From positions 1-8,884 of the forward strand of contig JAKQGD010000051.1 of assembly GCA_029573365.1 (NCBI GenBank): 8,884 nt of DNA, given 5' to 3'. The DNA comes from Bacteroidota bacterium. GTDB lineage: Bacteria; Bacteroidota; Bacteroidia; Chitinophagales; Saprospiraceae. This document shows positions 1 to 7,201 of the stretch, one piece after another (the first letter of the stretch is position 1; each line of letters begins with the position of its first letter). The notes below the pieces were generated by a model, which saw only the letters and a program-made list of their open reading frames with translations, had not been told where the DNA came from and made no database searches. A program made the position numbers and the translations under genes.

Positions 1-690
1 ACCAATATACCCATCATCGCCATGGGACACCTTTATATGCGGGGAAGCATAACCTCAGACAGCGAAAGAGAAATACACATAGGCAACCTCGAAGGCCTGG
101 AAGCAGAGGTAATTCCCGGCGAAATAATGTACACTGCCCTGGGGCATATACACAAACCACAGAAAGTAGGTGGTAAACCTCACATAAGATACTGTGGCTC
201 ACCTGTTTTACTGGATTTTTCTGAAAAAGAGTATACCAAGCAGGTGATTATTATAGAAACACTGCAGGGGGATACCTCGCCCATCATACGTGAGCTGCCC
301 GTTCCCAAATACAGGGACATGCCAAAGTTTACAGGAACACTGCAGGAGGTCACTTCAAAGCTTGATACTTACAAAAACGTATTTCAGTTGACGGCTGTCG
401 CCGAAGTTGAAATCAGAGAGAAGAGTTTCGACCCGATAATCCATCAGGTGGCCACTGACCTGGGCAACAAAGAGTGGACAGGTGATATAAGGGTCATAAA
501 AACCAGGATTTTATACGAAGACAGGCAAAATACCTATGGTGGGCCAGGCTTCGAAACGCTCAATATAAGAGAGCTTTCGCCTATGGACATCTTCCGCAAA
601 AGGCTGGAGGAAACAGCCCTGGAGCCACAAGAGAAGGGCCACCTGGAGGACCTTTACAACCAGCTGCTCGAAACAATACAACAATCCTGA
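1..690 (+). CDS. sbcD: Nuclease SbcCD subunit D (SbcD/Mre11-type), C-terminal part
   Basis: SbcD is the Mn-dependent nuclease subunit of the SbcCD (Mre11-Rad50-like) complex, which trims DNA ends and hairpins in the cytoplasm. The gene enters from the left with its reading frame open at base 1, so the N-terminal phosphoesterase motifs are missing; 229 residues remain. Visible motifs are AMGHL (residues 7-11 of the visible part, with the conserved His at 10), ALGHIHKPQ (46-54, the GHIH metal-binding motif) and IRYCGSPVLLDF, all closely matching E. coli SbcD as I recall it. The C-terminal cap domain ends with a stretch around MDIFRKRLEE that matches the E. coli MEVFNRRL-type tail, so the 3' end is intact at the TGA. 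The usual partner gene sbcC does not follow; ppk1 starts 94 bases downstream. sbcC may lie upstream of the window or elsewhere. The identification is secure; only the missing N-terminus limits it. Confidence 0.93.
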   Translation, partial: TNIPIIAMGHLYMRGSITSDSEREIHIGNLEGLEAEVIPGEIMYTALGHIHKPQKVGGKPHIRYCGSPVLLDFSEKEYTKQVIIIETLQGDTSPIIRELPVPKYRDMPKFTGTLQEVTSKLDTYKNVFQLTAVAEVEIREKSFDPIIHQVATDLGNKEWTGDIRVIKTRILYEDRQNTYGGPGFETLNIRELSPMDIFRKRLEETALEPQEKGHLEDLYNQLLETIQQS

Positions 691-733
691 CATTGTACAA
701 GGGCACCGTGGATTTGAGTGCCAATATTAGGTT

Positions 734-757
734 AATGCAAAAATTCATTGCATTTTT
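734..757 (+). terminator. Weak hairpin plus T-run between sbcD and ppk1
   Basis: AATGCAA (734-740) and TTGCATT (748-754) are perfect inverted repeats with a 7-base loop, and a T-run (753-757) follows. The stem is short and AT-rich, so it could be a weak terminator for sbcD or chance. The rest of the 94-base gap (691-784) shows no clear promoter. Confidence 0.25.
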
Positions 758-784
758 GTCGTCTGAAACCATCAAGGTACCAAA

Positions 785-2881
785 ATGGTAAAATCCATTC
801 ACAGGGACATAAGCTGGCTGGCATTTAACTACAGGGTTCTTCAGGAAGCAAAAGACCCGTCCGTGCCCCTGCTTGAAAAGTTAAAATTTCTGGCCATCTA
901 TTCGTCTAATCTGGATGAGTTTTTCCGCATACGTGTGGCCAACCACAGAAATATTGCCAGGGCTGATAAATCGACACTGAAAACCATAGACTATTCGCCC
1001 GAAAGTCTCATTAAAACCATACTCAAGACTGTCAATGTACACCAGACAGAGTTCAGTCATCTATTTGAAAACAAAATCCTTCCGGAATTAAAGAAAAATG
1101 GCATAGAGGTGGTTTCCTGGAAAAATCTCACTAAAGAGCAGGTAGAGTATGTTGACAATTACTTCAGAGATTACTTATTGCCATTCGTACAGCCGGTCAT
1201 TCTCGCAGGCAAAAAGATAAAACCGTTTCTTAACAACGGAGCACTCTATCTTGCCCTGCACCTTAATGCACGAGATACAAATAAACCTGTATCCGAATAC
1301 GCCATAGTCAAAATCCCTTCTGATCATTTGTCTAGGTTTGTAGAGCTTCCGTCAAAGACTGCTGGCCAACATCAGGTACTCATGCTTGACGATGCTGTAA
1401 GACACAGTGTAAGGCTTATTTTCCCAGGTTATAACATTCTCGATTCGCACAGCATAAAGCTGACCCGCGATGCCGAGCTGTATATCGATGACGAATTCTC
1501 AGGCGACCTTGTCGACAAGATCAAGAAAAGTCTGACCAAACGAAGCGTGGGAGTAGCCTCACGAATGGTATATGACCGCAGTATGCCCAAACACCTGCTC
1601 AAATACCTAATGGACGTTTTTGAGCTCGATGCTTTGGATTTGTTGCCTGAGGGAAGATATCACAACAATTCCGACTTTTTCAGATTTCCGCATTTTGGCC
1701 TTCAGCACCTTCGTGACCCCATTTTACCTCCCATAAAGATTGACGAACTGGAAGAGGCAGATTCTATTTTCGAAAAAATAAAAGATCAGGATCACTTTAT
1801 TCACCCTCCATATCACAGTTATGAGTCTGTCATCAAGTTTTTTGAAGACGCCGCTGCAGACCCGGACGTGACCCATATCAAGATCATACAGTATCGCGTA
1901 GCAAGGGTATCAAGGATCATGACAGCCATAAAAAATGCCGTCAGGAGTGGCAAGCAAGTCAGCACATTTATAGAAGTAAAAGCACGTTTTGACGAAGAAG
2001 CCAACCTCAAGTGGGGCGAAGAACTCGAAAAAGCAGGTGTCAGCGTATATTACAGCATGCCGGGATTTAAAGTACATTCTAAACTAGCCCTGATAAGAAG
2101 GCTCGAAAATGGCAAACCCAACCTTTACGCCTACATGGGCACGCGCACTTTTCATGAAGATACAGCCAGCATTTATGCCGACTTCGGTGTTTTTACAAAT
2201 GAAAAACGGATGACCTCTGAGGTGGCCCGCATATTTACATTTCTGGAGACCAAGCAGAGGCCTGACAGCCAATTTGAATATCTGGGAGTCGGACTTTTTA
2301 ACCTCAAGGAAAAATTTATATCCCTGATACGCAGAGAAATAGACCACGCCAAAAAGGGCCAGAAGGCGAGGATGACCCTAAAAATGAACAGCCTCCAGGA
2401 CGACGAAATGATCAGCCTGCTCTACGACGCCAGCAAAGCGGGGGTTAAGATCAGGCTTATAGTCAGGGGCATCTGCTGTCTTGTGCCGGGTGTCAAGGGC
2501 CTTAGCGAAAACATAGAGGTTATTTCCATCGTGGACCGCTTCCTGGAGCACAGCAGGGTATTTATTTTTCACAACAACGGAGACCATGAAGTTTACCTCT
2601 CATCTGCAGACTGGATGGTACGAAACCTGCATTTCAGGGTAGAGACTCTCTTTCCTGTGCTGGACCGCGAGATAGCTGCCACCATCATCACCTGTATGAA
2701 TATCCAGCTGAATGACAATGTCAAAGCCAGAATCATTGACGCCAAACTGTCAAACAAATACAGGAAAACAAAAGATGACATTGCCGTAAGGAGTCAGGTA
2801 GAGACCTATTACTATATACGCCGCCGCGAAGAAGCCCGTATGCAGGCAGAAAAATCAGCAGAAAACCGCAACACACCATGA
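785..2881 (+). CDS. ppk1: Polyphosphate kinase 1
   Basis: PPK1 reversibly transfers the gamma-phosphate of ATP onto inorganic polyphosphate through a phosphohistidine. The 698 residues are full length for the family (E. coli has about 688). The N-terminal domain begins HRDISWLAFNYRVLQEA and contains SSNLDEFFR. Active-site residues line up with E. coli numbering: R371 (R375, YRVARVSR), R401 (R405, KARFDEE), H431 (phosphorylated H435, FKVHSK), Y464 (Y468), R561 (R564) and H589 (H592, LEHSR). SSADWM in the second phospholipase-D-like half is also intact. One oddity is that the loop usually reading GTGNFNEKT reads GTRTFHEDT here (residues 452-460), changing a conserved Gly-Asn. The frame is clean through this stretch. 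The ATG at 785 gives the expected N-terminus, with a weak AAGG 7 bases upstream. The gene overlaps purB by 4 bases, so the two are probably co-transcribed. Confidence 0.97.
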   Translation: MVKSIHRDISWLAFNYRVLQEAKDPSVPLLEKLKFLAIYSSNLDEFFRIRVANHRNIARADKSTLKTIDYSPESLIKTILKTVNVHQTEFSHLFENKILPELKKNGIEVVSWKNLTKEQVEYVDNYFRDYLLPFVQPVILAGKKIKPFLNNGALYLALHLNARDTNKPVSEYAIVKIPSDHLSRFVELPSKTAGQHQVLMLDDAVRHSVRLIFPGYNILDSHSIKLTRDAELYIDDEFSGDLVDKIKKSLTKRSVGVASRMVYDRSMPKHLLKYLMDVFELDALDLLPEGRYHNNSDFFRFPHFGLQHLRDPILPPIKIDELEEADSIFEKIKDQDHFIHPPYHSYESVIKFFEDAAADPDVTHIKIIQYRVARVSRIMTAIKNAVRSGKQVSTFIEVKARFDEEANLKWGEELEKAGVSVYYSMPGFKVHSKLALIRRLENGKPNLYAYMGTRTFHEDTASIYADFGVFTNEKRMTSEVARIFTFLETKQRPDSQFEYLGVGLFNLKEKFISLIRREIDHAKKGQKARMTLKMNSLQDDEMISLLYDASKAGVKIRLIVRGICCLVPGVKGLSENIEVISIVDRFLEHSRVFIFHNNGDHEVYLSSADWMVRNLHFRVETLFPVLDREIAATIITCMNIQLNDNVKARIIDAKLSNKYRKTKDDIAVRSQVETYYYIRRREEARMQAEKSAENRNTP

Positions 2882-4209
2882 TAACATCCCTGACGCCACT
2901 TGACGGACGATACGCTGGCACAGTGCAGCCCCTGACAGATTATTTTTCTGAATACGCCCTAATCAGATATCGCATCTTTGTAGAAATCAGGTATTTTTTT
3001 GCGTTGGCAGACATTCCTTTGCCGCAGCTGGCAGATATGTCTTCAGGATACAGGGCAGCCCTGGAATCCATCATTATAAATTTTGATGCTACAGAGGCTG
3101 CTAAAGTCAAGGACATCGAAAAAACCACAAATCATGATGTTAAGGCAGTAGAGTATTACATCAAAAATAAAATGGAGGCTGCCGGCTTTTCCGATTTTGT
3201 GGAATTTATCCATTTTGGGCTCACATCGCAGGATATTAACAATACTGCCTTCCCCCTTATGATCAGGGATGCAACAGAAAAGGTGTTGATGCCCTCTTTT
3301 TATGAGGTATTAGAGGCCATAGAATCGATGGCCGCTGAATACAGGGGCATCCCCATGCTTGCACGTACACACGGACAGCCTGCCTCACCCACCACTTTGG
3401 GCAAGGAAATGGAAGTATTCGCCGAAAGGCTGAAAAATGAGATAAACATTCTCCTCTCAGTCAGACTCAAAATCAAATTCGGAGGTGCCACTGGCAATTT
3501 TAATGCACATAAAGTATGCTACCCTACCGTCGACTGGCCCGCATTTGCTGACCGCCTTGCTGCCCATCTGGGACTGGAACGGTACACACATACTACACAG
3601 ATAGCACACTATGACGACCACGCCGCCGTTTTCCACTCGTGGTCACGCATCAATACCATTCTTACTGATTTTTGCAGGGATATGTGGACTTACATCTCGA
3701 TGGAATACTTCAGACAAAAAACCAAGGCCGGAGAAGTAGGCTCGTCAGCCATGCCACACAAGGTAAACCCTATAGACTTTGAAAACGCAGAGGGAAATCT
3801 GGCTGTCGCCCATGCACTATTTGTGTTTTTGGCCGGCAAACTGCCGGTATCCAGGTTGCAAAGGGACCTGACGGATTCCACAGTTTTGCGAAATGCCGGT
3901 GTACCCTACGGCCATACCCTCATAGCTTTGAAATCAATAGTAAAAGGTATCCACAAGCTGATGCTTAACAGGACTGCCCTCGAGCGTGACCTCTCACAAA
4001 ACTGGGCTGTGGTGGCCGAAGCCATACAGAATATACTGCGACGTGAAAAATACCCAAAACCCTACGAAGCACTAAAGGACCTGACCCGTGGAAAAGCCGA
4101 AATATCACAATCCGACATTCATGCTTTTATAGACAGTCTGGCGGTCAGTGATAAGGTCAAAAATGAAATGCTTGCCATTACACCACACAACTACACAGGC
4201 TACCAGTGA
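2878..4209 (+). CDS. purB: Adenylosuccinate lyase
   Basis: PurB catalyses two fumarate-releasing steps of purine synthesis: SAICAR to AICAR, and adenylosuccinate to AMP. It is a cytoplasmic homotetramer of the fumarase/aspartase superfamily. The 443-residue protein is full length and resembles the E. coli-type enzyme throughout: it starts with SLTPLDGRYAGTV and has RTHGQPASPTTLGKE with the candidate general-acid H165 (E. coli H171). The flexible signature loop GSSAMPHKVNP (288-298) carries the catalytic serine (S289 or S290). LPVSRLQRDLTDSTVLRN and a C-terminal ITPHNYTGY also match. Its ATG lies inside the stop of ppk1 (ATGA), which argues for translational coupling and fixes the start. It converges with the next gene across a 26-base gap that has no obvious terminator hairpin. 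No key residue appears to be missing. Confidence 0.97.
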   Translation: MITSLTPLDGRYAGTVQPLTDYFSEYALIRYRIFVEIRYFFALADIPLPQLADMSSGYRAALESIIINFDATEAAKVKDIEKTTNHDVKAVEYYIKNKMEAAGFSDFVEFIHFGLTSQDINNTAFPLMIRDATEKVLMPSFYEVLEAIESMAAEYRGIPMLARTHGQPASPTTLGKEMEVFAERLKNEINILLSVRLKIKFGGATGNFNAHKVCYPTVDWPAFADRLAAHLGLERYTHTTQIAHYDDHAAVFHSWSRINTILTDFCRDMWTYISMEYFRQKTKAGEVGSSAMPHKVNPIDFENAEGNLAVAHALFVFLAGKLPVSRLQRDLTDSTVLRNAGVPYGHTLIALKSIVKGIHKLMLNRTALERDLSQNWAVVAEAIQNILRREKYPKPYEALKDLTRGKAEISQSDIHAFIDSLAVSDKVKNEMLAITPHNYTGYQ

Positions 4210-4235
4210 TGATATTTACACAGTAATTGTTTAGG

Positions 4236-4994
4236 TCAGTGATCCCGGGGATTTACTTTCCTGTTAAACTCGAAATGTTTTATCTCGGAGTCAGCTTTCA
4301 ACCGCTTCATAAAGGCGTGGGCCGAGGTTTTTTCCTTGTCAAAACCTATGAGCCAGTAATTCAGGCTTGACGATATCTGTTTAAGCACGGTAGCTCCCTG
4401 ATTATCATATTTTGTTATCCACTTGCTGACATCCACCCCCTCCGCAGGTTCGATGATAAGTTGATTTTCAACCACATTTTCGCCCTGGATCATAGTGTAT
4501 TCCTTTTGTTCATAGGTATATTTGGGCTCATATTTTTTTACCTCCACCCAGTTGCCGGTTTTTCCTGCTTTCTCGAGGAGTTGCTGTAGCTCCAGGATAT
4601 ATGAGGGCCTGTCCGTGCTGCCAACGACCGTTTTTACCTTTTCCTTTTTTCTGTACAGAAGTCTGATTATCGGTTTTTCCGGGCCTTCAACTTTAAAGCT
4701 ATCTTGAAAATTCCAAAACCCTGCTTTCTCAAATGCACCGGTCAGGGCCGCAAATTCTTCTTTGTCCATTCGCCTGGAGTAGAGCCCAAACTTTTCAACA
4801 TTGACCAGGCCTTCGTATACTGCATATCTGTTTTTATACACTTTAACATTATAGACGGAGCAGTAGCCCGGACAGCCCTCCTTTTCCAGACTTAGGATGA
4901 CATGGTCTTTTTTAAATTTTGAGGCGTCTTTCGACGAACTGCAGGCAGCTAAAAAAAGAACCGCTGCCAACGATAAAAAATAAAGGCGATACAT
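4236..4994 (-). CDS. Lipoprotein with DUF6438-like domain and subtilase-propeptide-like tail
   Basis: A 252-residue predicted lipoprotein. The signal peptide (residues 1-17) ends in LAAC with lipidated C18, followed by a Ser/Lys-rich linker, so it should be anchored in the envelope. Residues about 31-150 look like DUF6438: a CPGYCSVYNVKVY core (C41, C45), a YEGL strand, then a helical FAALTGAFEKAGFW segment. The function of that domain is unknown. Residues about 175-252 resemble the propeptide (fervidolysin/I9-like) found before Bacteroidota S8 proteases: a start like NQLIIEPAEGVDV, the middle SSLNYWLIGFD and the end ADSEIKHFEFNRKV. No protease domain follows, because the ORF stops six residues later. 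The start ATG has an A/T-rich leader without Shine-Dalgarno, usual in this phylum. It is the last gene of a probable minus-strand unit, 105 bases after the DUF3052-like gene. Lipoprotein status is firm; both domain names rest on recalled motifs. Confidence 0.85.
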   Translation of the reverse strand: MYRLYFLSLAAVLFLAACSSSKDASKFKKDHVILSLEKEGCPGYCSVYNVKVYKNRYAVYEGLVNVEKFGLYSRRMDKEEFAALTGAFEKAGFWNFQDSFKVEGPEKPIIRLLYRKKEKVKTVVGSTDRPSYILELQQLLEKAGKTGNWVEVKKYEPKYTYEQKEYTMIQGENVVENQLIIEPAEGVDVSKWITKYDNQGATVLKQISSSLNYWLIGFDKEKTSAHAFMKRLKADSEIKHFEFNRKVNPRDH

Positions 4995-5046
4995 ATTTAT
5001 TATTTTTAATGTCTATGACAACAGGTTAACATCCAAAATTGTGCCA

Positions 5047-5058
5047 TCCGTATACGGA
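5047..5058. promoter_or_regulatory. Perfect 12-base palindrome upstream of the DUF6438-like lipoprotein gene
   Basis: TCCGTATACGGA is perfectly self-complementary and sits 53-64 bases before the start codon of the lipoprotein gene at 4994, in a 105-base gap that is otherwise A/T-rich. That position suits an operator for a dimeric regulator. There is no second copy in the window and no adjacent regulator gene, so the role is speculative. Confidence 0.3.
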
Positions 5059-5099
5059 AACATATTAGATACAAGGTTAAAAGTAAAAAAACTTAATAC

Positions 5100-5516
5100 T
5101 TATTTTGGCCTGTCTTTAAGCCGGATGACCAGTTTTAATGCTGACCACCTCTCATCGACGGCACAGACTTTTACATCAACGAGGCCGGATTTCAGGGCCA
5201 GATCGCGGATGGTATTTTCGTCAATATCCGTAACCATCCCCGATGACTTTTTATACCATGACACCCAGATCATACCATTTGCTTCCATTCCGGCTCTGAG
5301 CGAGTCAATGTCCTTATGCAACTGTTCTCTGTCTGTGGCAAAATAATGGATCATGTCCGATGTTTCGTCCGGCCCCGAGGTCACCATCACACCTTCCGGC
5401 AAATCACCCAATAGTTCCCTGTAATTATGCGGCATATTTACAACCCTGACCCTGTACCCAGGCTTGATGCCCAGCTTTTTTATCAACGGTGTACCCGAAT
5501 ATCCCGAAGATGTCAT
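5100..5516 (-). CDS. DUF3052-like small cytosolic protein
   Basis: A 138-residue protein with no signal peptide or membrane segment, so probably cytosolic. The N-terminus SSGYSGTPLIKKLGIKPG, followed by a VRVVNMPHNY strand and LPEGVMV, matches my memory of the DUF3052 family (GYSGTPLAKKLGIKPG type). That family has no established function. The middle part, with HYFATDREQLHKDIDSLR then MIWVSWYKK, suggests an alternating alpha/beta fold. The last third contains a VDVKVCAVDERWSALKLVIR strand pair. The start is well supported by AGAAGGA 6 bases before the ATG. It lies 29 bases after the beta-helix lipoprotein gene on the same strand and is probably co-transcribed with it. Family assignment is likely; the biochemical role is unknown. 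Confidence 0.85.
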   Translation of the reverse strand: MTSSGYSGTPLIKKLGIKPGYRVRVVNMPHNYRELLGDLPEGVMVTSGPDETSDMIHYFATDREQLHKDIDSLRAGMEANGMIWVSWYKKSSGMVTDIDENTIRDLALKSGLVDVKVCAVDERWSALKLVIRLKDRPK

Positions 5517-5522
5517 GTTTTG

Positions 5523-5530
5523 TCCTTCTT
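5523..5530 (-). promoter_or_regulatory. Strong Shine-Dalgarno for the DUF3052-like gene
   Basis: Read on the minus strand, AAGAAGGA lies 6 bases before the ATG at 5516. It is the best ribosome binding site in the window, where other starts have A/T-rich leaders, and it confirms the start and suggests strong translation within the unit. Confidence 0.6.
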
Positions 5531-5545
5531 ATTAAAAAATGATAA

Positions 5546-7006
5546 TCAAAACTCAAAACAACCCAAATCGGGTGGATCCTTGCGTAATTTTCCCAGCAGG
5601 TCGGAAGGAAATCCTGGCACTTTGACTCCTTTGGAAAGGGCCACAGACATGGTATCCAATCTGAAATCGTTTTTAGAACGATCCAGAAACATCCTGTCTG
5701 ATGCCTTGAGAAACAAACAGGCATTTGTATTTTCGGAAAAATTGGGGAAGTTTTTGTCATCATCTAGCTCATCTATGCGGAAGGCACAGTGGTCAAAACG
5801 GTATTTAAAGGACGTCTCCTCCCCTCTAAGCCCGAAAGCTATCTCATCACTGTCAGAGCCGGTGAGGATACAGTTGGTAAAGGTAGCATCCAGAGGGTTG
5901 ATACGTATGCCTGCCAGACACAGGGGTGGGTCAGGACAGTAAAAATTGGTCATTGCCAGAGCCTCATTTTGTCCGGAGTAGCTTGCTACCGTACAAAAGT
6001 CAAACCTGTATTTCCCGCCGTATATCAGTTGGATGGCATTGGACCCGTTGTCAAAAAACAGACAATTGTCGGCACTCACCGAGGCATGTCTGCCTCGCAC
6101 TGCCGGTCCTCCCGTATTGTGTATGATACAACCAGACATGTTGACCTGGGCCAGGGAATCGGCCTGCATGCCTATAATAGAATTGCGTATGACCGTATGT
6201 GACAGCTTGTTGTTGCGGCTCTGCTGCCAGAATAGCAATCCCACCCATTGAGAACTGACATCTTCGAATTCTTTTTCGAGTCTGTCGCCCTGGATGACGA
6301 CCGGGTTCTCGGGTGTCCCACGGGAGTCCAGACTCCCATTGCGAAGGAACACCAGCAGCCCGTCATTGTATATCGAAGTGCTGTCCCTTACTACCCCACC
6401 ATGTACATACACACGTGTACCTGCCGGCAGCACGATGCGGCAACTATCCACATACAGGATGCCATAAATGACATAAGGTCTGGGGTCATCCCATGTCTCT
6501 TCGCCGAGATCACACTGATAAAGAAAAAAATTGCCTTTGCCGGATGCAGGAGTAATATAGTTGGCATTTTGCCCCCAGGCTTCAAGGTGGGCTTCGAACT
6601 GCTTGCCGTTGCATTCAACATCTATAAAGTCTTCAATGACAAAGGGCGAAATACTCCAGGGCTGGTCAGGGTCTATTGTCACCTCCACAAAAACATAAAT
6701 GCTATCACCGGCACCTATCTCCACATCGCTGACACGGGGGCCTCTGCTGCCATCCACATTGATCCTAAAAAAGTCATTTGCCTGCCGTCTGAGCGATATA
6801 TCTGCCAGTACAGGTTTACTGCCCTTGTTATGCACAGTTATGGATCTAGTGGCTGAGCCAATGGTTGTAAAGACGGTATCAAAACGCAGGGTATCCTGAG
6901 AAAACCGGATATCTACATCACTGCCGGTATAATAGTCGTCTTTGCGGCAGCCTACCAGGGTGGCCATACCCATCAGATACACAAAAACCCAAAACCTGGT
7001 CGACAT
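5546..7006 (-). CDS. Beta-helix repeat surface lipoprotein
   Basis: A 486-residue predicted lipoprotein: a hydrophobic signal peptide with LVGC and lipidated C20, then KDDYY. Residues about 30-112 form a beta-rich domain (DTLRFDTVFTTIGSATRSITVHNKG) like the Ig-like/ASH modules of Bacteroidota surface proteins. From about 190 a right-handed beta-helix is likely: LPAGTRVYVHGG, NPVVIQGD, WVGLLFW, HTVIRNSIIGM, VNMSGCIIHNTGG, VSADNCLFFDNGS, ATFTNCIL and KYRFDHCAF are repeating short strands with N/C/G turns. The final DPPDLGCFEF matches the PDIGAYEY-type end common in such proteins. No catalytic residues of a polysaccharide lyase can be recognised, so carbohydrate binding, adhesion or a structural role is open. 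It is first in the minus-strand unit, and a TACTTTTG box lies about 80 bases upstream. The lipoprotein and beta-helix calls are solid; the function is not known. Confidence 0.88.
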   Translation of the reverse strand: MSTRFWVFVYLMGMATLVGCRKDDYYTGSDVDIRFSQDTLRFDTVFTTIGSATRSITVHNKGSKPVLADISLRRQANDFFRINVDGSRGPRVSDVEIGAGDSIYVFVEVTIDPDQPWSISPFVIEDFIDVECNGKQFEAHLEAWGQNANYITPASGKGNFFLYQCDLGEETWDDPRPYVIYGILYVDSCRIVLPAGTRVYVHGGVVRDSTSIYNDGLLVFLRNGSLDSRGTPENPVVIQGDRLEKEFEDVSSQWVGLLFWQQSRNNKLSHTVIRNSIIGMQADSLAQVNMSGCIIHNTGGPAVRGRHASVSADNCLFFDNGSNAIQLIYGGKYRFDFCTVASYSGQNEALAMTNFYCPDPPLCLAGIRINPLDATFTNCILTGSDSDEIAFGLRGEETSFKYRFDHCAFRIDELDDDKNFPNFSENTNACLFLKASDRMFLDRSKNDFRLDTMSVALSKGVKVPGFPSDLLGKLRKDPPDLGCFEF

Positions 7007-7082
7007 AAATGATTCTTTGATATACTATGTAACGGCATCCTGCCCCAAAATATTACCTCACCGTAAAGCGGAGAGGAAGCAA

Positions 7083-7090
7083 CAAAAGTA
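7083..7090 (-). promoter_or_regulatory. Candidate Bacteroidota -7 promoter box for the minus-strand unit
   Basis: On the minus strand TACTTTTG fits the Bacteroidota -7 consensus TAnnTTTG and lies 77-84 bases before the start of the beta-helix gene. No good TTG-type -33 box lies about 19-20 bases further upstream, so this is tentative. The rest of the 195-base gap (7007-7201) holds a small hairpin, TGGGC/GCCCA (7127-7141), and nothing else that I recognise. Confidence 0.25.
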
Positions 7091-7180
7091 AGCAAAATCC
7101 AAATGGGAAGTACCCGGGGCAGCTTCTGGGCAGATAGCCCACCTCATGGTTTGTATGGCACACACCACAAAAACTTAGTT

Positions 7181-7190
7181 GTTATAGTCA
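7181..7190 (+). repeat. Left copy of 10-base direct repeat GTTATAGTCA
   Basis: GTTATAGTCA occurs here and again at 8471-8480 in the same orientation. This copy sits at the point where the sequence turns strongly AT-rich. Flanking bases differ between the copies (T...G here, G...T there), so the match is exactly 10 bases. It could be a target-site duplication or attachment-like repeat, or chance. Confidence 0.45.
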
Positions 7191-7201
7191 GTTTGTTATC
7201 C

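Noticed and set aside
6248..6856. Plus-strand ORF of 202 codons inside the beta-helix gene
   Set aside because: It is antisense to a well-supported lipoprotein gene and has no family features of its own.
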